Assembly: GCA_016705335.1 (NCBI GenBank)
Contig: JADIYN010000006.1
Span: 1-64,000 of the forward strand
Length of the DNA stretch: 64,000 bases
Reading direction: 5' to 3'
DNA from: Draconibacterium sp.
Lineage (GTDB): Bacteria > Bacteroidota > Bacteroidia > Bacteroidales > Prolixibacteraceae
Part shown: positions 17,404 to 26,790 of the stretch, piece by piece
Layout of the letters: every line of letters begins with the position of its first letter
Position numbering within the stretch: position 1 is the stretch's first letter
Translations under genes and position numbers: made by a program
Notes under the pieces: generated by a model
What the model was told of the DNA's origin: nothing
Database searches by the model: none
Seen by the model: the letters and a program-made list of their open reading frames with translations, nothing else

Positions 17404-20400
17404 TTGGTATTGGATTCACTGTAATTGTAAAGGTTTGTGGTGTCCCGGGACAACCGTTTCCGGTTGGAATAACTGTAATAGTTGCAATTACAGGTGCCGA
17501 ACCAGTATTTATTGCAGTAAATGCAGGTATATCTCCTGATCCGCTGGCTGCCAAACCAATGCTGGTTTTGTTATTTGTCCATGTATATGTAGTTGCCCCT
17601 GCAAAGTTAATTGCAGCTGTAGAAGTATTGTGGCAAACGGTTTGATTTCCCGGATTTGTCATGGTTGGCGTTGCATGAACTGTAACATTGGTTGTTGCAG
17701 TTGCAGTACAGTTATTTGCATCGGTAACAATAAGTGTATATGTTCCGCTGGCAGCAGTAGTTGCATTAACAATTCCCGGGTTTTGAGCGTTTCCAATGGT
17801 ATAACCGTTAGGTCCGGTCCAACCATAACGCAAAGTTCCGGTTCCACCGGTTGCTGCTGAAGTGAGATTTAAAGTTGCACCCTGACAAATGGCACTGTTC
17901 GATCCAATTGAACTGATAACTATTTGAGAAGGCTGTACCACACTGTAAGTCCCCGAAGTTGAACAACCGTTGGCATCAGTAACGCTCCAGTTATAAGAAG
18001 TACCGGGAATTACAGATCCTGAAATGCCATTAAAAATACCGGTTAAGTTGTTAGGTTGCCCCTGAAATACATATGTTTTTGTACCTGTTCCTCCGGCAGC
18101 GGTAATCTGAATATTTGCTGTTCCGCCAAAACAACTGATTGGTGTGGTTACTGAAACCGACGCAGTAAGAGCGGTAGGTTGAGTAACATTTATAGTTCCT
18201 GAAACCGGACCACAATTGTTTGCATCTTTTACACTCCACGGGATATTGTTTCCGGGTGTAACTCCTGTAAAAACATTGGATGCCTGTGTAATTCCATTAA
18301 AAGTATAAGAAAGTGCACCTGTGCCACCTGATGCAGTAATCGTAACTGTTGCAGTGCCCCCGTTACATGCAATTGCAGTTGTAATTGCGGCTGAGGCAGT
18401 AATTGCTGTAGGTCGAGTCACAGTTAGCGCACCAGAAACCGGTCCGCAACCATTGGCATCTTTAAGGCTGTACGAAAGGTTGGTACCGGCATAAACGCCT
18501 GAGAAAACACCGGTTGTATTGTTTTGACCATTGAATGTATAAGTAAGTGTACCGGTTCCGCCAGTGGCAACAATTGTTACAATTCCGGTTCCGCCATTGC
18601 AGGCAATTGGCGTAGTGACATTGGCAGAGGTTATTGTAATTGGAGTTGGCTGAGCAATAGTAATATTATCAGTTACCGGGCCACAATTGTTTGCATCTTT
18701 TACGCTCCAGGAGTAAGTTCCTGCGGTAATTCCTGTAAAAGTTCCATCCGTTTTTGTTACCCCGTTAAAAGTATAAGAAATTGGCGGAGTACCTCCGTTT
18801 GAAGTTATAGTAACCGTTGAAGTTAACCCGTTGCAGGTGATTGCCGTTGCTGCTGCGCTGGCCGTTAACTCTGTAGGTTGAAATACTGTAATTGTTCCGG
18901 TTGAAGCAGCACAATTAAGTGCATCTGTTACACTCCAATTATAACCTGTTCCGGCTACACTTCCTGTTACTCCTGTAAACACGCCGGTTTGGTTTGATGA
19001 TTTACCCTGGAAGTTAAATGTGTAAGGAGGAGTTCCACCGGTAGCGGAAATTAAAATATTGGCAGTACCACCAAAACATTTTATTGGATCTGTGTTTACT
19101 GCACTTGCAGTAATTGATGGAGTTACAATAATAGAAAATGATTGTGTTGAACCGGTGCAATTTACACCACCATTGGAATAAACAGGTGTTACTGTAATTG
19201 TACTGATAATTGGGTTTGCAGTGCTGTTAGTTGCCGTAAAAGCCGGAATGTTCCCGGTTCCATTAGTCGCAAGTCCGATTGCTGTATTGCTGTTTGTCCA
19301 TGAATATGATGTAGCCGTTCCTGTGAAATTTACAAGTGTTGTTGAAGTTCCGTTACAAACCGTTTGATCTGCGGGGTCATTAACAGTTGGAGTTGGATTG
19401 ACGGTAATTGTAAATGATTGAGCTGATCCGGTGCAGTCAACACCTCCATTTGAATAGACCGGAGTTACTGTAATTGTACTGATAATTGGGTTGGTTGTGC
19501 TATTAGTGGCTGTGAATGAAGGAATATTACCTGTTCCGTTTGCAGCAAGCCCAGTTGTGGTGTTATTGTTTGTCCAGGTGTAAGAGGTACCGGTTCCTGA
19601 GAATGTAACCGCTGATGTTGATGTTCCGTTACAAACCGTTTGATCTGCAGGGTCAGTAACTGTTGGTGTTGGATTGACTGTAATCGTAAATGATTGTGTT
19701 GGTCCTGTACAATCAACACCTCCATTTGAATACACCGGAGTTACTGTAATTGTACCTGAAATTGGGCTGGATGAAACATTTGTGGCAGTAAAAACTGAAA
19801 TATTACCAGTTCCGTTTGCAGCAAGTCCAATATTAGTGTTATTGTTCGTCCAGTTATAAGAAGTACCGGTTCCGGTAAAAGTAACCAAAGTAGTTAAGGC
19901 TCCATTGCAAACTGTTTGACTCCCTATTGCATCTACTGCCGGGATAGGGTTTACATTTACTGAAATATTATCTGTCGCTGTAAAACCATTTCCATCGGTG
20001 ACTGTAACTGTATAAGTTGTTGTTACTACCGGAGAAGCGATTGGATTACTAATATTTGTAGCACTCAAACCAGTCGCCGGACTCCATGAATAAGTAATTA
20101 CAGGATCTCCTGTAACGGTTGAGGCAAGATTAACTGAAGAACCAATACAAATAGTTACCGATGGTCCGTTAGTAATATCAACTGTTGGTGGATCGCTTGT
20201 AATTCCGGCAAAAACAAGGCTTGCAGTTGTTACACCGTTTGCAGTTACCGAATTTGCTCCACCGTTTGCGTTTGAATATTTAATCCATGGTTTGCTACCC
20301 GACCAGGCTCCCATTGCGATTTCCGCTTCAGTTCCTGAAATGTCGCCATTTGAATAATTTGCTGTAAAATTATAGATGGGACTGCTGATACCGCTTGTGG

Positions 20401-21913
20401 AAACTGTCCAGTAACGGTTTAGGAAGTTAACAGAACTTTTATTTTCAGTGTATTTCGATGCAGTGGTTTTAACTTCAACAAAAGCACCTGGAGAGAATGT
20501 ACCACCTGTAAATTGAACAGTAGCGGGAATTGCAGCTCCTGAATTATCCACCAACGGGAAATTAAATGTACCGGTAGAGCTTAATAAAAGTTTGTATTCA
20601 AGGTTTGTATTGACTGTACTTGTTATAGCAGGAAATGGAACAGCACTTGAAATTTTGTAGGTGTCAGTTGTGCCATCACCAAAATTAAATGAGCCACCTG
20701 TAAAAGTTTTTGAACCTCCGGCGCCATTAAGCATTATCACATCAAAATTGCCTGTTCCGTTAGGGTTAACAAAATTAATGGTGCCGGCACTCATGTTAAA
20801 TTTTGAAGACAAACTCAAATCAAGTGATCCTGTTGAGGAACTATTCTGGCCTACCGCATTCAGGTTTATTGTTCCGCCCGAAATATCAGCTGTTCCGCCC
20901 GAGACTTCCAACCTTCCGGCAACATTTACAGTTCCGCCATTGATATCGAAAGTACCGTTACTGGTAACAACAATACTATTCCCCAAATTGCTTCCGATTG
21001 TTGCAGTACCACTGTCAATCCTGAATAGCCCATTATTGTTAACCGAGAATGTTCCTGTAGTGAAATTTCCACCATTAATAAAAATTCCGGCATTGTTATC
21101 TATTGTAAATCCGGTGTTAAACGTACAATTTACTGCTACACCGCTATTAATTTGCATCAGTCCTGAGGTAAATGTAACGGTGCCGCCAAGCTGAATATCT
21201 TTGTTAATCTGCAAAATATTGCCAACAGCACCCTTGTTAATTCTGAAATTTTTAAAAACTGTTGACGAAGAACCAGAGAGCATAGCATTTGTGGTGCCTG
21301 CAAATTCAACTGTTCCTGTTCCGGCATTAAACGCACCGTTATTTGCCCAGCTTCCATTTACCTGTAAAGTATTTCCGCCGCAATTTAATGTTCCGTTTAT
21401 GGTAATATCATTACAAACCTGATTGCCTGTCATCGAAATTGTTGCACCGGTTGCAATTACAACATCGTCACCAGGCAGCGGCGCAACCCCTCCCACCCAT
21501 GAAGTACCATCGTTCCAGTTACCGCCAATTGCAGTAGAAGTTACAATATTTGCCATCCCTGACTTTAAGTTTAGCAGACCATTTTCCTGTTCACTAAAAA
21601 CTGATTCATTTCTTTTTTCTACAAAGATGAATTGTTTCGCCTGACCTATATTTCCCTGCCTGTCAGCGATTTGATATGTACGAGTTAAAGTATAAGGACA
21701 GGTTGGATTGCTTCTTTGTTCCGATTCAAGTTTAAAAGTTGCGGGGTTTAAATTACAATTATCAGAAGCCATTCCTCCAGCATTATAAAAAGCCTGAAGC
21801 GTTGTATAAGGAGATGGAATTCGGTCGTTACAGCCAATATAAATATTTTCAGGGACAGAAATTACTGGTGCCTGCTTATCCGTAACAACAACCGAAAACG
21901 AACAGGTAACCAC
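17384..21913 (-). CDS. Adhesin A, segment 2: beta-helix-like, PKD and SprB repeats
   Basis: In order, this segment of 1,509 aa has the end of the first HYR-like domain, a cysteine domain with TLQAFYNAGGMASDNCNLNP, and the phrase NWNDGTSWVGG-PLPGDDVVI. That phrase opens a Gly/Asn/Thr-rich region of ~430 aa with short rung-like repeats (INGGNFTTGTFSV, SGGTADISGGTINL), as in right-handed beta-helices. It is followed by three near-identical PKD-like units (TVCNGTST, YTWTNNNT, ITVTPVYSNGGVDCTG). Five SprB repeats come next (CNGG, TYTFNG, SVKDANNCGPVSG), then two more PKD-like units. Adhesin B has the same order at 53.6-48.5 kb. Confidence 0.85.
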   Translation of the reverse strand: MVTCSFSVVVTDKQAPVISVPENIYIGCNDRIPSPYTTLQAFYNAGGMASDNCNLNPATFKLESEQRSNPTCPYTLTRTYQIADRQGNIGQAKQFIFVEKRNESVFSEQENGLLNLKSGMANIVTSTAIGGNWNDGTSWVGGVAPLPGDDVVIATGATISMTGNQVCNDITINGTLNCGGNTLQVNGSWANNGAFNAGTGTVEFAGTTNAMLSGSSSTVFKNFRINKGAVGNILQINKDIQLGGTVTFTSGLMQINSGVAVNCTFNTGFTIDNNAGIFINGGNFTTGTFSVNNNGLFRIDSGTATIGSNLGNSIVVTSNGTFDINGGTVNVAGRLEVSGGTADISGGTINLNAVGQNSSSTGSLDLSLSSKFNMSAGTINFVNPNGTGNFDVIMLNGAGGSKTFTGGSFNFGDGTTDTYKISSAVPFPAITSTVNTNLEYKLLLSSTGTFNFPLVDNSGAAIPATVQFTGGTFSPGAFVEVKTTASKYTENKSSVNFLNRYWTVSTSGISSPIYNFTANYSNGDISGTEAEIAMGAWSGSKPWIKYSNANGGANSVTANGVTTASLVFAGITSDPPTVDITNGPSVTICIGSSVNLASTVTGDPVITYSWSPATGLSATNISNPIASPVVTTTYTVTVTDGNGFTATDNISVNVNPIPAVDAIGSQTVCNGALTTLVTFTGTGTSYNWTNNNTNIGLAANGTGNISVFTATNVSSSPISGTITVTPVYSNGGVDCTGPTQSFTITVNPTPTVTDPADQTVCNGTSTSAVTFSGTGTSYTWTNNNTTTGLAANGTGNIPSFTATNSTTNPIISTITVTPVYSNGGVDCTGSAQSFTITVNPTPTVNDPADQTVCNGTSTTLVNFTGTATSYSWTNSNTAIGLATNGTGNIPAFTATNSTANPIISTITVTPVYSNGGVNCTGSTQSFSIIVTPSITASAVNTDPIKCFGGTANILISATGGTPPYTFNFQGKSSNQTGVFTGVTGSVAGTGYNWSVTDALNCAASTGTITVFQPTELTASAAATAITCNGLTSTVTITSNGGTPPISYTFNGVTKTDGTFTGITAGTYSWSVKDANNCGPVTDNITIAQPTPITITSANVTTPIACNGGTGIVTIVATGGTGTLTYTFNGQNNTTGVFSGVYAGTNLSYSLKDANGCGPVSGALTVTRPTAITASAAITTAIACNGGTATVTITASGGTGALSYTFNGITQASNVFTGVTPGNNIPWSVKDANNCGPVSGTINVTQPTALTASVSVTTPISCFGGTANIQITAAGGTGTKTYVFQGQPNNLTGIFNGISGSVIPGTSYNWSVTDANGCSTSGTYSVVQPSQIVISSIGSNSAICQGATLNLTSAATGGTGTLRYGWTGPNGYTIGNAQNPGIVNATTAASGTYTLIVTDANNCTATATTNVTVHATPTMTNPGNQTVCHNTSTAAINFAGATTYTWTNNKTSIGLAASGSGDIPAFTAINTGSAPVIATITVIPTGNGCPGTPQTFTITVNPIPNVVANP
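17930..19130 (-). repeat. SprB repeats in adhesin A
   Basis: Five copies of an ~80-aa unit carry CNGG or CFGG, TGG(T)GTLTYTFNG, FTGV-AG and a WSVKDANNCG block. The last feature matches the SprB repeat known from gliding adhesins. The DNA period is about 240 bp. Confidence 0.7.
19120..19960 (-). repeat. Three tandem ~277-bp PKD-like units
   Basis: The phrase tccatttgaata-accgga recurs near 19,165, 19,445 and 19,720, and the reading FTITVNPTPTV recurs with it. The copies are close to identical at DNA level, which makes them prone to recombination and to assembly collapse. Adhesin B has the matching unit inside its dense frameshift zone. Confidence 0.7.
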
Positions 21914-22332
21914 ATCTCCAAATTATCAACAGCGGTGTAGGTCATAAAGGTTACCCCTTCGTTAAAAACAAAATTTCCAATTTGGTTGATTCCTGTTTGA
22001 GATGAAGTAGCTTCAGTGGCACCTTCCATTTTCCAGTATATAGTTGCAGGAATGCCTTTCACGACTTCAACATCAAGACCGTTTCTGATTTGAGCACTGC
22101 AAATGTCAATATCGCAAATGGTTGTTATGTTTTCCGGACAATTAAGTTGTAAAGTATTATCCTGATCAATATGATTGTAACGGAAAATATTATTTGAAGA
22201 AACGTTATATTTTATAGAAGAAACTGCATACCATAATGGGGCGGATTCAGAACAAGTTCCTGAATGTACCATTAAAACAGCAATAATTATTGCCGCTAAT
22301 TTCAACAGGCTGGTATGTTTTTGTCTAGTCAA
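21862..22332 (-). CDS. Adhesin A, N-terminal segment
   Basis: The start is TTG at 22332. A TAA lies three codons before it in frame, and adhesin B starts with TTG in the same context. Residues 1-30 are a signal segment: basic MTRQKHTSLLK, then hydrophobic LAAIIIAVLMV. Next come WYAVSSI, shared with B, and an HYR-like domain with CPENITT, a WKMEGATEATS phrase and NFVFNEGVTFMTYTAVDN. Frame is lost at 21,920-21,922. There one extra T in a run of three (minus strand) would restore DNFGDVVTCSFSV and join the next segment. The previous gene is PorP-2, with a hairpin between. Confidence 0.75.
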   Translation of the reverse strand: MTRQKHTSLLKLAAIIIAVLMVHSGTCSESAPLWYAVSSIKYNVSSNNIFRYNHIDQDNTLQLNCPENITTICDIDICSAQIRNGLDVEVVKGIPATIYWKMEGATEATSSQTGINQIGNFVFNEGVTFMTYTAVDNLEMWLPVRFRLLLRISRHQ

Positions 22333-22452
22333 GTTATTATCTTAGAATTATGATAAATCTTTCATTTCTAACTTCTTTTCAACACTGTAATTTTCTCATC
22401 CAATTTTCTGTTAAAGGGTTCTCACCCAGGTAGCAGAGAAATTGGTACTGTT

Positions 22453-22473
22453 AAAAAGGCCAAATGCCTTTTT
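22453..22473. terminator. Bidirectional hairpin between PorP-2 and adhesin A
   Basis: An 8-bp stem AAAAAGGC / GCCTTTTT with the 5-nt loop CAAAT gives a U-rich tail in either direction. It lies 90 bp past the PorP-2 stop and 120 bp before the adhesin A start. It may end or attenuate transcription between the two. Confidence 0.55.
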
Positions 22474-22561
22474 CTCCTTTAGTTCTATTTCAAAATTTTA
22501 ATCGCGTCCTTATTGTTGCAGTAAACCGAAGTTAAGGGACTCCAGTTTTCCTGTTATTTCA

Positions 22562-23512
22562 TTAAAAATATTTCGCTCTTACATAGCTCCTTCCAAAAAA
22601 GTCCATATCCCATCCAAGGGTAAATTCATATGTTCCACCTTGATATGGAAATATATCGGTATAGGTTAAGTCCATAGCAAAACCCAGTCGCAGGTTCTTA
22701 TTAATCAACCATTGTGAGGTTACACAAACTGCATTTCGGGATCTCCACACCAATCCAAACCATAATTTTTCGTATAAAAGAAAATTTGCAGACAGATCGA
22801 ACTGAATGGGCATTTCCATGTTTGCACGTATCAATAAGGTTGGTTTAAAAATTATCCTTGACATAGGATCGAGGAAAAATACGTATCCGCCATTTAAATA
22901 AATGGTACGTATTTCTGATTGTGTGGAGTAATTTTGGTAATTAATACTGAAATCGTTTTCTACCAATTTTGGAATTGCTAATCCAATATAATAGTTGTCT
23001 TCATATAAAAAAGCACCAACTCCAAAATTGGGAAGGAATTTAAGATCGATATCCTGAGCAAAAACAGGATCGTATTCACCATCCGGGTATAGTTGATAAT
23101 CAGTTAAAGGATTGTTATAGTTGGTAAAGCCAAATTTAACGCCAAACCGCAATCTGCGCCAGGGTGTTAAATTAACCTCATAGGCATAGTCTGCCAAAAT
23201 TGTAAGCCTCTTTTCACGGGCATAGGTTTCGTTTATTATGTTTAACCCAACACCTACCGACTCGTTATTTAAAGGGCTGTGTATAGATATAGATTCAGTG
23301 AGAGGCGCCCGGTTTATTCCGGCCCACTGCTCACGAACTAACGCAGTAAATCCTGCTTTTTCCCAAATACCTGCATAGGCCGGATTTATTACCTGACCAT
23401 TGTACATATACTGGGTAAAGATTGGATCTTGTTGAGCTACGCACTGTAGCGATACAAGAATTAAAAATATTACTTTTGTTAGCTTCTCATAATGAATACC
23501 TCCGTATTTCAC
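22562..23512 (-). CDS. PorP/SprF-family outer-membrane protein (PorP-2)
   Basis: The gene is intact (316 aa). The start is GTG (GTGAAATACGG), preceded by a promoter, and the same GTG position is kept in PorP-1. Residues 1-25 are a signal peptide (VIFLILVSLQCVAQ), followed by the family hallmark QQDPIFTQYMYNGQVINPAYAG and KAGFTALVREQWAGI. The rest alternates in beta-strand style and ends in FFGRSYVRAKYF, with a terminal aromatic residue as in outer-membrane barrels. Known family role: SprF/PorP partners in type IX secretion and surface attachment of proteins with type B sorting domains. It follows protein C, which has such a domain, and precedes adhesin A, so it may serve either. Confidence 0.9.
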   Translation of the reverse strand: MKYGGIHYEKLTKVIFLILVSLQCVAQQDPIFTQYMYNGQVINPAYAGIWEKAGFTALVREQWAGINRAPLTESISIHSPLNNESVGVGLNIINETYAREKRLTILADYAYEVNLTPWRRLRFGVKFGFTNYNNPLTDYQLYPDGEYDPVFAQDIDLKFLPNFGVGAFLYEDNYYIGLAIPKLVENDFSINYQNYSTQSEIRTIYLNGGYVFFLDPMSRIIFKPTLLIRANMEMPIQFDLSANFLLYEKLWFGLVWRSRNAVCVTSQWLINKNLRLGFAMDLTYTDIFPYQGGTYEFTLGWDMDFFGRSYVRAKYF

Positions 23513-23546
23513 GTTATTAACAATTAGTTCTACATAAAGGGCGGTT

Positions 23547-23576
23547 CAAATATATATATTATCTTCTAAGAAACAA
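23547..23576 (-). promoter_or_regulatory. Promoter of PorP-2
   Basis: On the minus strand a TATATTTG (-7 element, 554-547 of 23 kb) lies 19 nt after TTG (576-574). This matches the Bacteroidota consensus TTG-N17-21-TAnnTTTG. The predicted transcript would start about 25 nt before the GTG codon. The relic at 434 and PorP-1 have mutated versions of the -7 box. Confidence 0.55.
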
Positions 23577-24098
23577 TACCCAAAATTGTCAATATTAGTA
23601 AGTTAGAATGATTCTTTGTTAACGGTCTGGTTTATCAGGCTTTCCACGATTGTTAATAACTTCTAAAATCAAAACTTCACCTGTTGAATACACATATCCC
23701 GACAATACACTCTATTACACTACTATTCAATTATAAACGTCAATCCAAAAGGTTTCATGAAACTCTGTCTTTGAACTATATTTAAAATAAAAGTATTGCC
23801 AATGTCAATTGATTAATACGATAAGAATTCTATTTAAAAAAATTAGAGATTTAAATTTGCTGATACCAATAAATTGAACATTAGTCTTTTTAAAAGAAGT
23901 TGTCAGGGTAAATATATTCAACATTTGTAAAAATTCACAGATAGATTTGTCAACAATCTTATTACTTATAACTTTATCACAAATAGCATTCACCTGCATC
24001 AAACCGGCACAGACTAATCAGGAAAAAGGCTAATAAAATTCTCTACATATAAATCAGTTTTCAACTTTAGTTGAATTTTACAATAAAATATATTGACT
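23577..24098. other. A+T-rich spacer between protein C and PorP-2
   Basis: No gene is convincing here. A 65-codon minus-strand frame at 23805-24002 is Ile/Lys/Asn-rich, has no recognisable feature and fits chance in A+T-rich DNA. I see no hairpin with a U-tail after protein C. Confidence 0.5.
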
Positions 24099-25553
24099 TT
24101 AATATGCCACCATAACTGTACCTTTTTTCACAATGCCGTTACCAAGCTGCAACACAAAAACGTAATTACCTATTTTAAGTTTAGGCTCATCATTTATCAT
24201 TTGTTTGCTTACATCATATTTGCTAAGTACTGAGGTTCCCCACCACCAGGCATTATACCAGTCGCCCCAAACATCGTAATTCCCGTAATGTTCCTTTTCC
24301 CAAAGTAAATTACCGTTAAGGTTAAAAATCATCAGTTTTGCATTTGGATAATGTTCAATACACATGATACGGAAAAAATCATGGATGCCATCTTCATTGG
24401 GTGAGAAACCTTCCGGAACAAACAACTCACATTTCACCGGGTCAGGATTTTCTTCATTGCAATCAATTTCGAAATAAACCGTTGCGGTATCGCATAATGA
24501 AGGAATTCCGTTGTCGCAAATGATATACTGAAAACTATCAATTCCGATAAAACCATCATTGGGGTAATAAACGAAAGTGCCGTCAGGATCGATGTTTACT
24601 TCGCCATGGCTTGGTGGATACAGAGGAATTGTATTGACAATCAGGTTTTCAGTACCGTCATCATCCTGGTCATTTTCCAGAACATTCCCGGTAATACTTT
24701 CACAACCTATACTATAGTAATCATCACCAGCAGTTGCTGTATCGTTCATTGCTTCGACGAAAATAAACACATTGGCAGTCCCACATTCCGGATCGCATGG
24801 AATCCCATCATCACAAATACGATATTGCAAAACATCTAATCCCGAGAAATTGTTATCAGGCGTATAAATCAGGTCGCCATTTTCAGCGTTGATTATTACA
24901 TTACCATGTAGCGGTTTTATACTTATTGACATAGTTGAAATATCAATTGAAGTTTTTTCGTCAAAATCGTTTTCAATTGCTTCAATAACAACCGGAACAT
25001 TCTCGAAAGTTGAAATACTGTCGTCAAGTACAGTAGGAGCCCTGTTGCCATAAATATTCACCTCTGTTTCGCAATAAGAACTGTTGCCGTGCACATCAAC
25101 AACCCATAATGATATTGTTGTCAACCCAATATGATCACAATCCAATTGGTGCGGATAAACATACATTGTATCGATATCACCACAATTATCGTGAGCAGAT
25201 TCAAGAACTTCAATAACAGTTAAAGTATATTCAGCGTTTTCATCAAGCTGAATTTCAAACGGACCACGGCAAACTACAACCGGGCTTACTGTATCAAGCA
25301 CGGTTACGATTGCTTCGCAATAATCTGTTAAACCAACATTATCTATTGCAGTAAGAGTAACAGGATTATCACCTAAATCAGCACAATCAAAATCATATCT
25401 TGATAAGAAAAGAGTGTCCAGTCCACAATTGTCTGAAGTACCATTATCTATATCAGCAGCAGTAATTGAAGCTTTACCATCAGCATCCAGATATAATGAA
25501 ATATTTTGGCAAACTGCTTCTGGTGGTATTTTGTCTGAAACCTCAATATTCAA
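24099..25553 (-). CDS. Protein C, C-terminal segment with gliding-motility sorting domain
   Basis: This segment of 484 aa starts inside a domain join (IEVSDKIPPEAVCQN). Two HYR-like domains follow, with ITAADIDNGTSDNCG and an NCGDIDTM match. Two tandem cadherin-like or bacterial Ig-like domains then carry NRAPTVLDDSIST, GNVIINAENGDLIYTPDNNFSG, GTFVYYPNDGFIGIDSFQY and the DDGIPCDPE / DNGIPSLCD pair. The last ~95 residues are the CHU_C domain: FVPEGFSPNEDGIHDFFRI, KLMIFNLNGNLLWE, W..WWWGTS, GNYVFVLQLGNG. This is the only clear sorting domain in the whole array. PorP-2 is the next gene, as sprF follows sprB in Flavobacterium. Confidence 0.9.
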   Translation of the reverse strand: MNIEVSDKIPPEAVCQNISLYLDADGKASITAADIDNGTSDNCGLDTLFLSRYDFDCADLGDNPVTLTAIDNVGLTDYCEAIVTVLDTVSPVVVCRGPFEIQLDENAEYTLTVIEVLESAHDNCGDIDTMYVYPHQLDCDHIGLTTISLWVVDVHGNSSYCETEVNIYGNRAPTVLDDSISTFENVPVVIEAIENDFDEKTSIDISTMSISIKPLHGNVIINAENGDLIYTPDNNFSGLDVLQYRICDDGIPCDPECGTANVFIFVEAMNDTATAGDDYYSIGCESITGNVLENDQDDDGTENLIVNTIPLYPPSHGEVNIDPDGTFVYYPNDGFIGIDSFQYIICDNGIPSLCDTATVYFEIDCNEENPDPVKCELFVPEGFSPNEDGIHDFFRIMCIEHYPNAKLMIFNLNGNLLWEKEHYGNYDVWGDWYNAWWWGTSVLSKYDVSKQMINDEPKLKIGNYVFVLQLGNGIVKKGTVMVAY

Positions 25554-25559
25554 AGTTAT

Positions 25560-26790
25560 TTCAACAGCACACTGCCCTGGATCGGGAGTGAAAGTGAAAC
25601 TGAAATTACCTTCATTCTTTGTATCGATAAATGAGGGAGACCAGGAACCAGTAATATTATTATCAGAAGTTACAGGTAATACCTGAGTTCCTGTGTTGGG
25701 GCAAAGCTGACCAAGTGTGGCAAAAAGCCGGTGTAATTATTTCAAAGACTTCAATATCGATTGTTACTGGATTTGCACATTGCCCCGGATCGGGGGTAAA
25801 TGTGTAGTTATCTTTTCCAACTTTATCAGTTACAACAATCGCAGGAATCCATGTTCCTGTCAATCCGTTTTCAGAAACAACTGGTAATTCGGTTGGAACA
25901 CTATTTAAACAGAATGGACCAATTTCAGCTAAAACAGGTTGGATTTCATCAGAAATTTCAATATCGATGGAAACAGGAACTGCACACTGCCCTGGATCAG
26001 GTGTAAATGTGTAGGTAAATGTTCCAACTTTGTCTGTTGCAACTTTCACAGGATCCCATTTCCCCGAAATATTGTTGTCTGAAACAGACGGTAATTCCGG
26101 CGCAATATTGTTAAGACAGAAAGGCCCAAGATTGGCAAACAACGGTTTTATTTCATCTGTAATTTCTATTTCAATTGATACAGGCAGAGAACACTGACCT
26201 GCATCCGGAATAAAAGTGTAAGATTTTGTTCCAAGAACTCCCGTTTCAATTGTTGCCGGATTCCATGATCCTGTAATTCCATTATCAGAAACAAGTGACA
26301 AAGCAGGTGCTGTGCTATTTAAACAGAATGGTCCGGTATTGGCAAAAAGTGGAATGATTTCATCTGTTATTTCAATATCGATAGTTACCGGTACCGCACA
26401 CTGGCTGGGATCGGGTGCAAAAGTATATTGTTTGGTACCGATTGTTCCAGTTTCAATGCCAGCAGGATTCCATGTTCCCTTAATTCCATTTTCAGAAATT
26501 AGCGATAAGGCTGGCGCAGCACTGTTCAAACAGAAAGGCCCAATTGCAGTGAACAGTGGTTTAATTTCATCAGTTATTTCAATATCGATTAAAACCTCTG
26601 TCGCACATTGATCAGCGTCAGGCGTGAATATGTAAGTTTTCGTTCCTTTCGTTTTTGTGTCGATGGTTGCCGGATTCCAAGTTCCTTTAATTCCTTCTTT
26701 TGAAATTTCTGGTAATAAATCAGGCGTAGCATTTAAACAATATGGTCCAATCGGTTCGAATTCAGGAATTGTTAATTGCAACAGTTTTAT
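25560..26790 (-). repeat. Six tandem ~207-bp GPFCLN repeats in protein C
   Basis: The unit is about 69 aa: GPFCLNS-AP-LP-VS-NGI-GTWNPA, then GT-YTFTPD-GQCA-PV-IDIEI-DEI-P. The cysteine-bearing block recurs near 25,700 (as LCPNTGTQ), 25,910, 26,115, 26,320, 26,525 and 26,735. Each unit has one cysteine in GPFC and one in QCA, so one disulphide per unit is likely. Confidence 0.8.

Larger units (their letters stand above)
901..22332 (-). pseudogene. Giant adhesin A (reconstructed locus, frameshifted here)
   Basis: Eight consecutive open segments read as one protein of about 7,140 aa. Order from the N-terminus: uncleaved or cleaved signal segment (h-region LAAIIIAVLMV), HYR-like domain, beta-helix-like region (about 21,600-20,150), PKD-like repeats, SprB repeats, PKD-like and HYR domains, an Ig-like domain, long PKD arrays, a unique non-repetitive module (about 7,270-6,190), C-W-GGC-CGG cysteine repeats, HYR domains and a terminal ~130-aa domain shared with adhesin B. 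The start is TTG, as in B, because an in-frame stop lies just upstream. Family knowledge says such proteins are cell-surface adhesins exported by type IX secretion, but no CHU_C sorting domain is visible. Junctions lie near 21,920, 17,390, 15,922, 9,530, 7,425, 5,940 and 1,185. At least two fit homopolymer indels, so the gene may be intact in the living cell. PorP-2 lies 230 bp upstream. Confidence 0.8.

Noticed and set aside
1425..22300. Many plus-strand open frames of 60-180 codons across the adhesins
   Set aside because: They run opposite to long, domain-rich minus-strand genes and show only reversed repeat text; they are shadows.
23805..24002. 65-codon ORF in the spacer before PorP-2
   Set aside because: A+T-rich, no start context, no features, no partner in the paralogous spacer.
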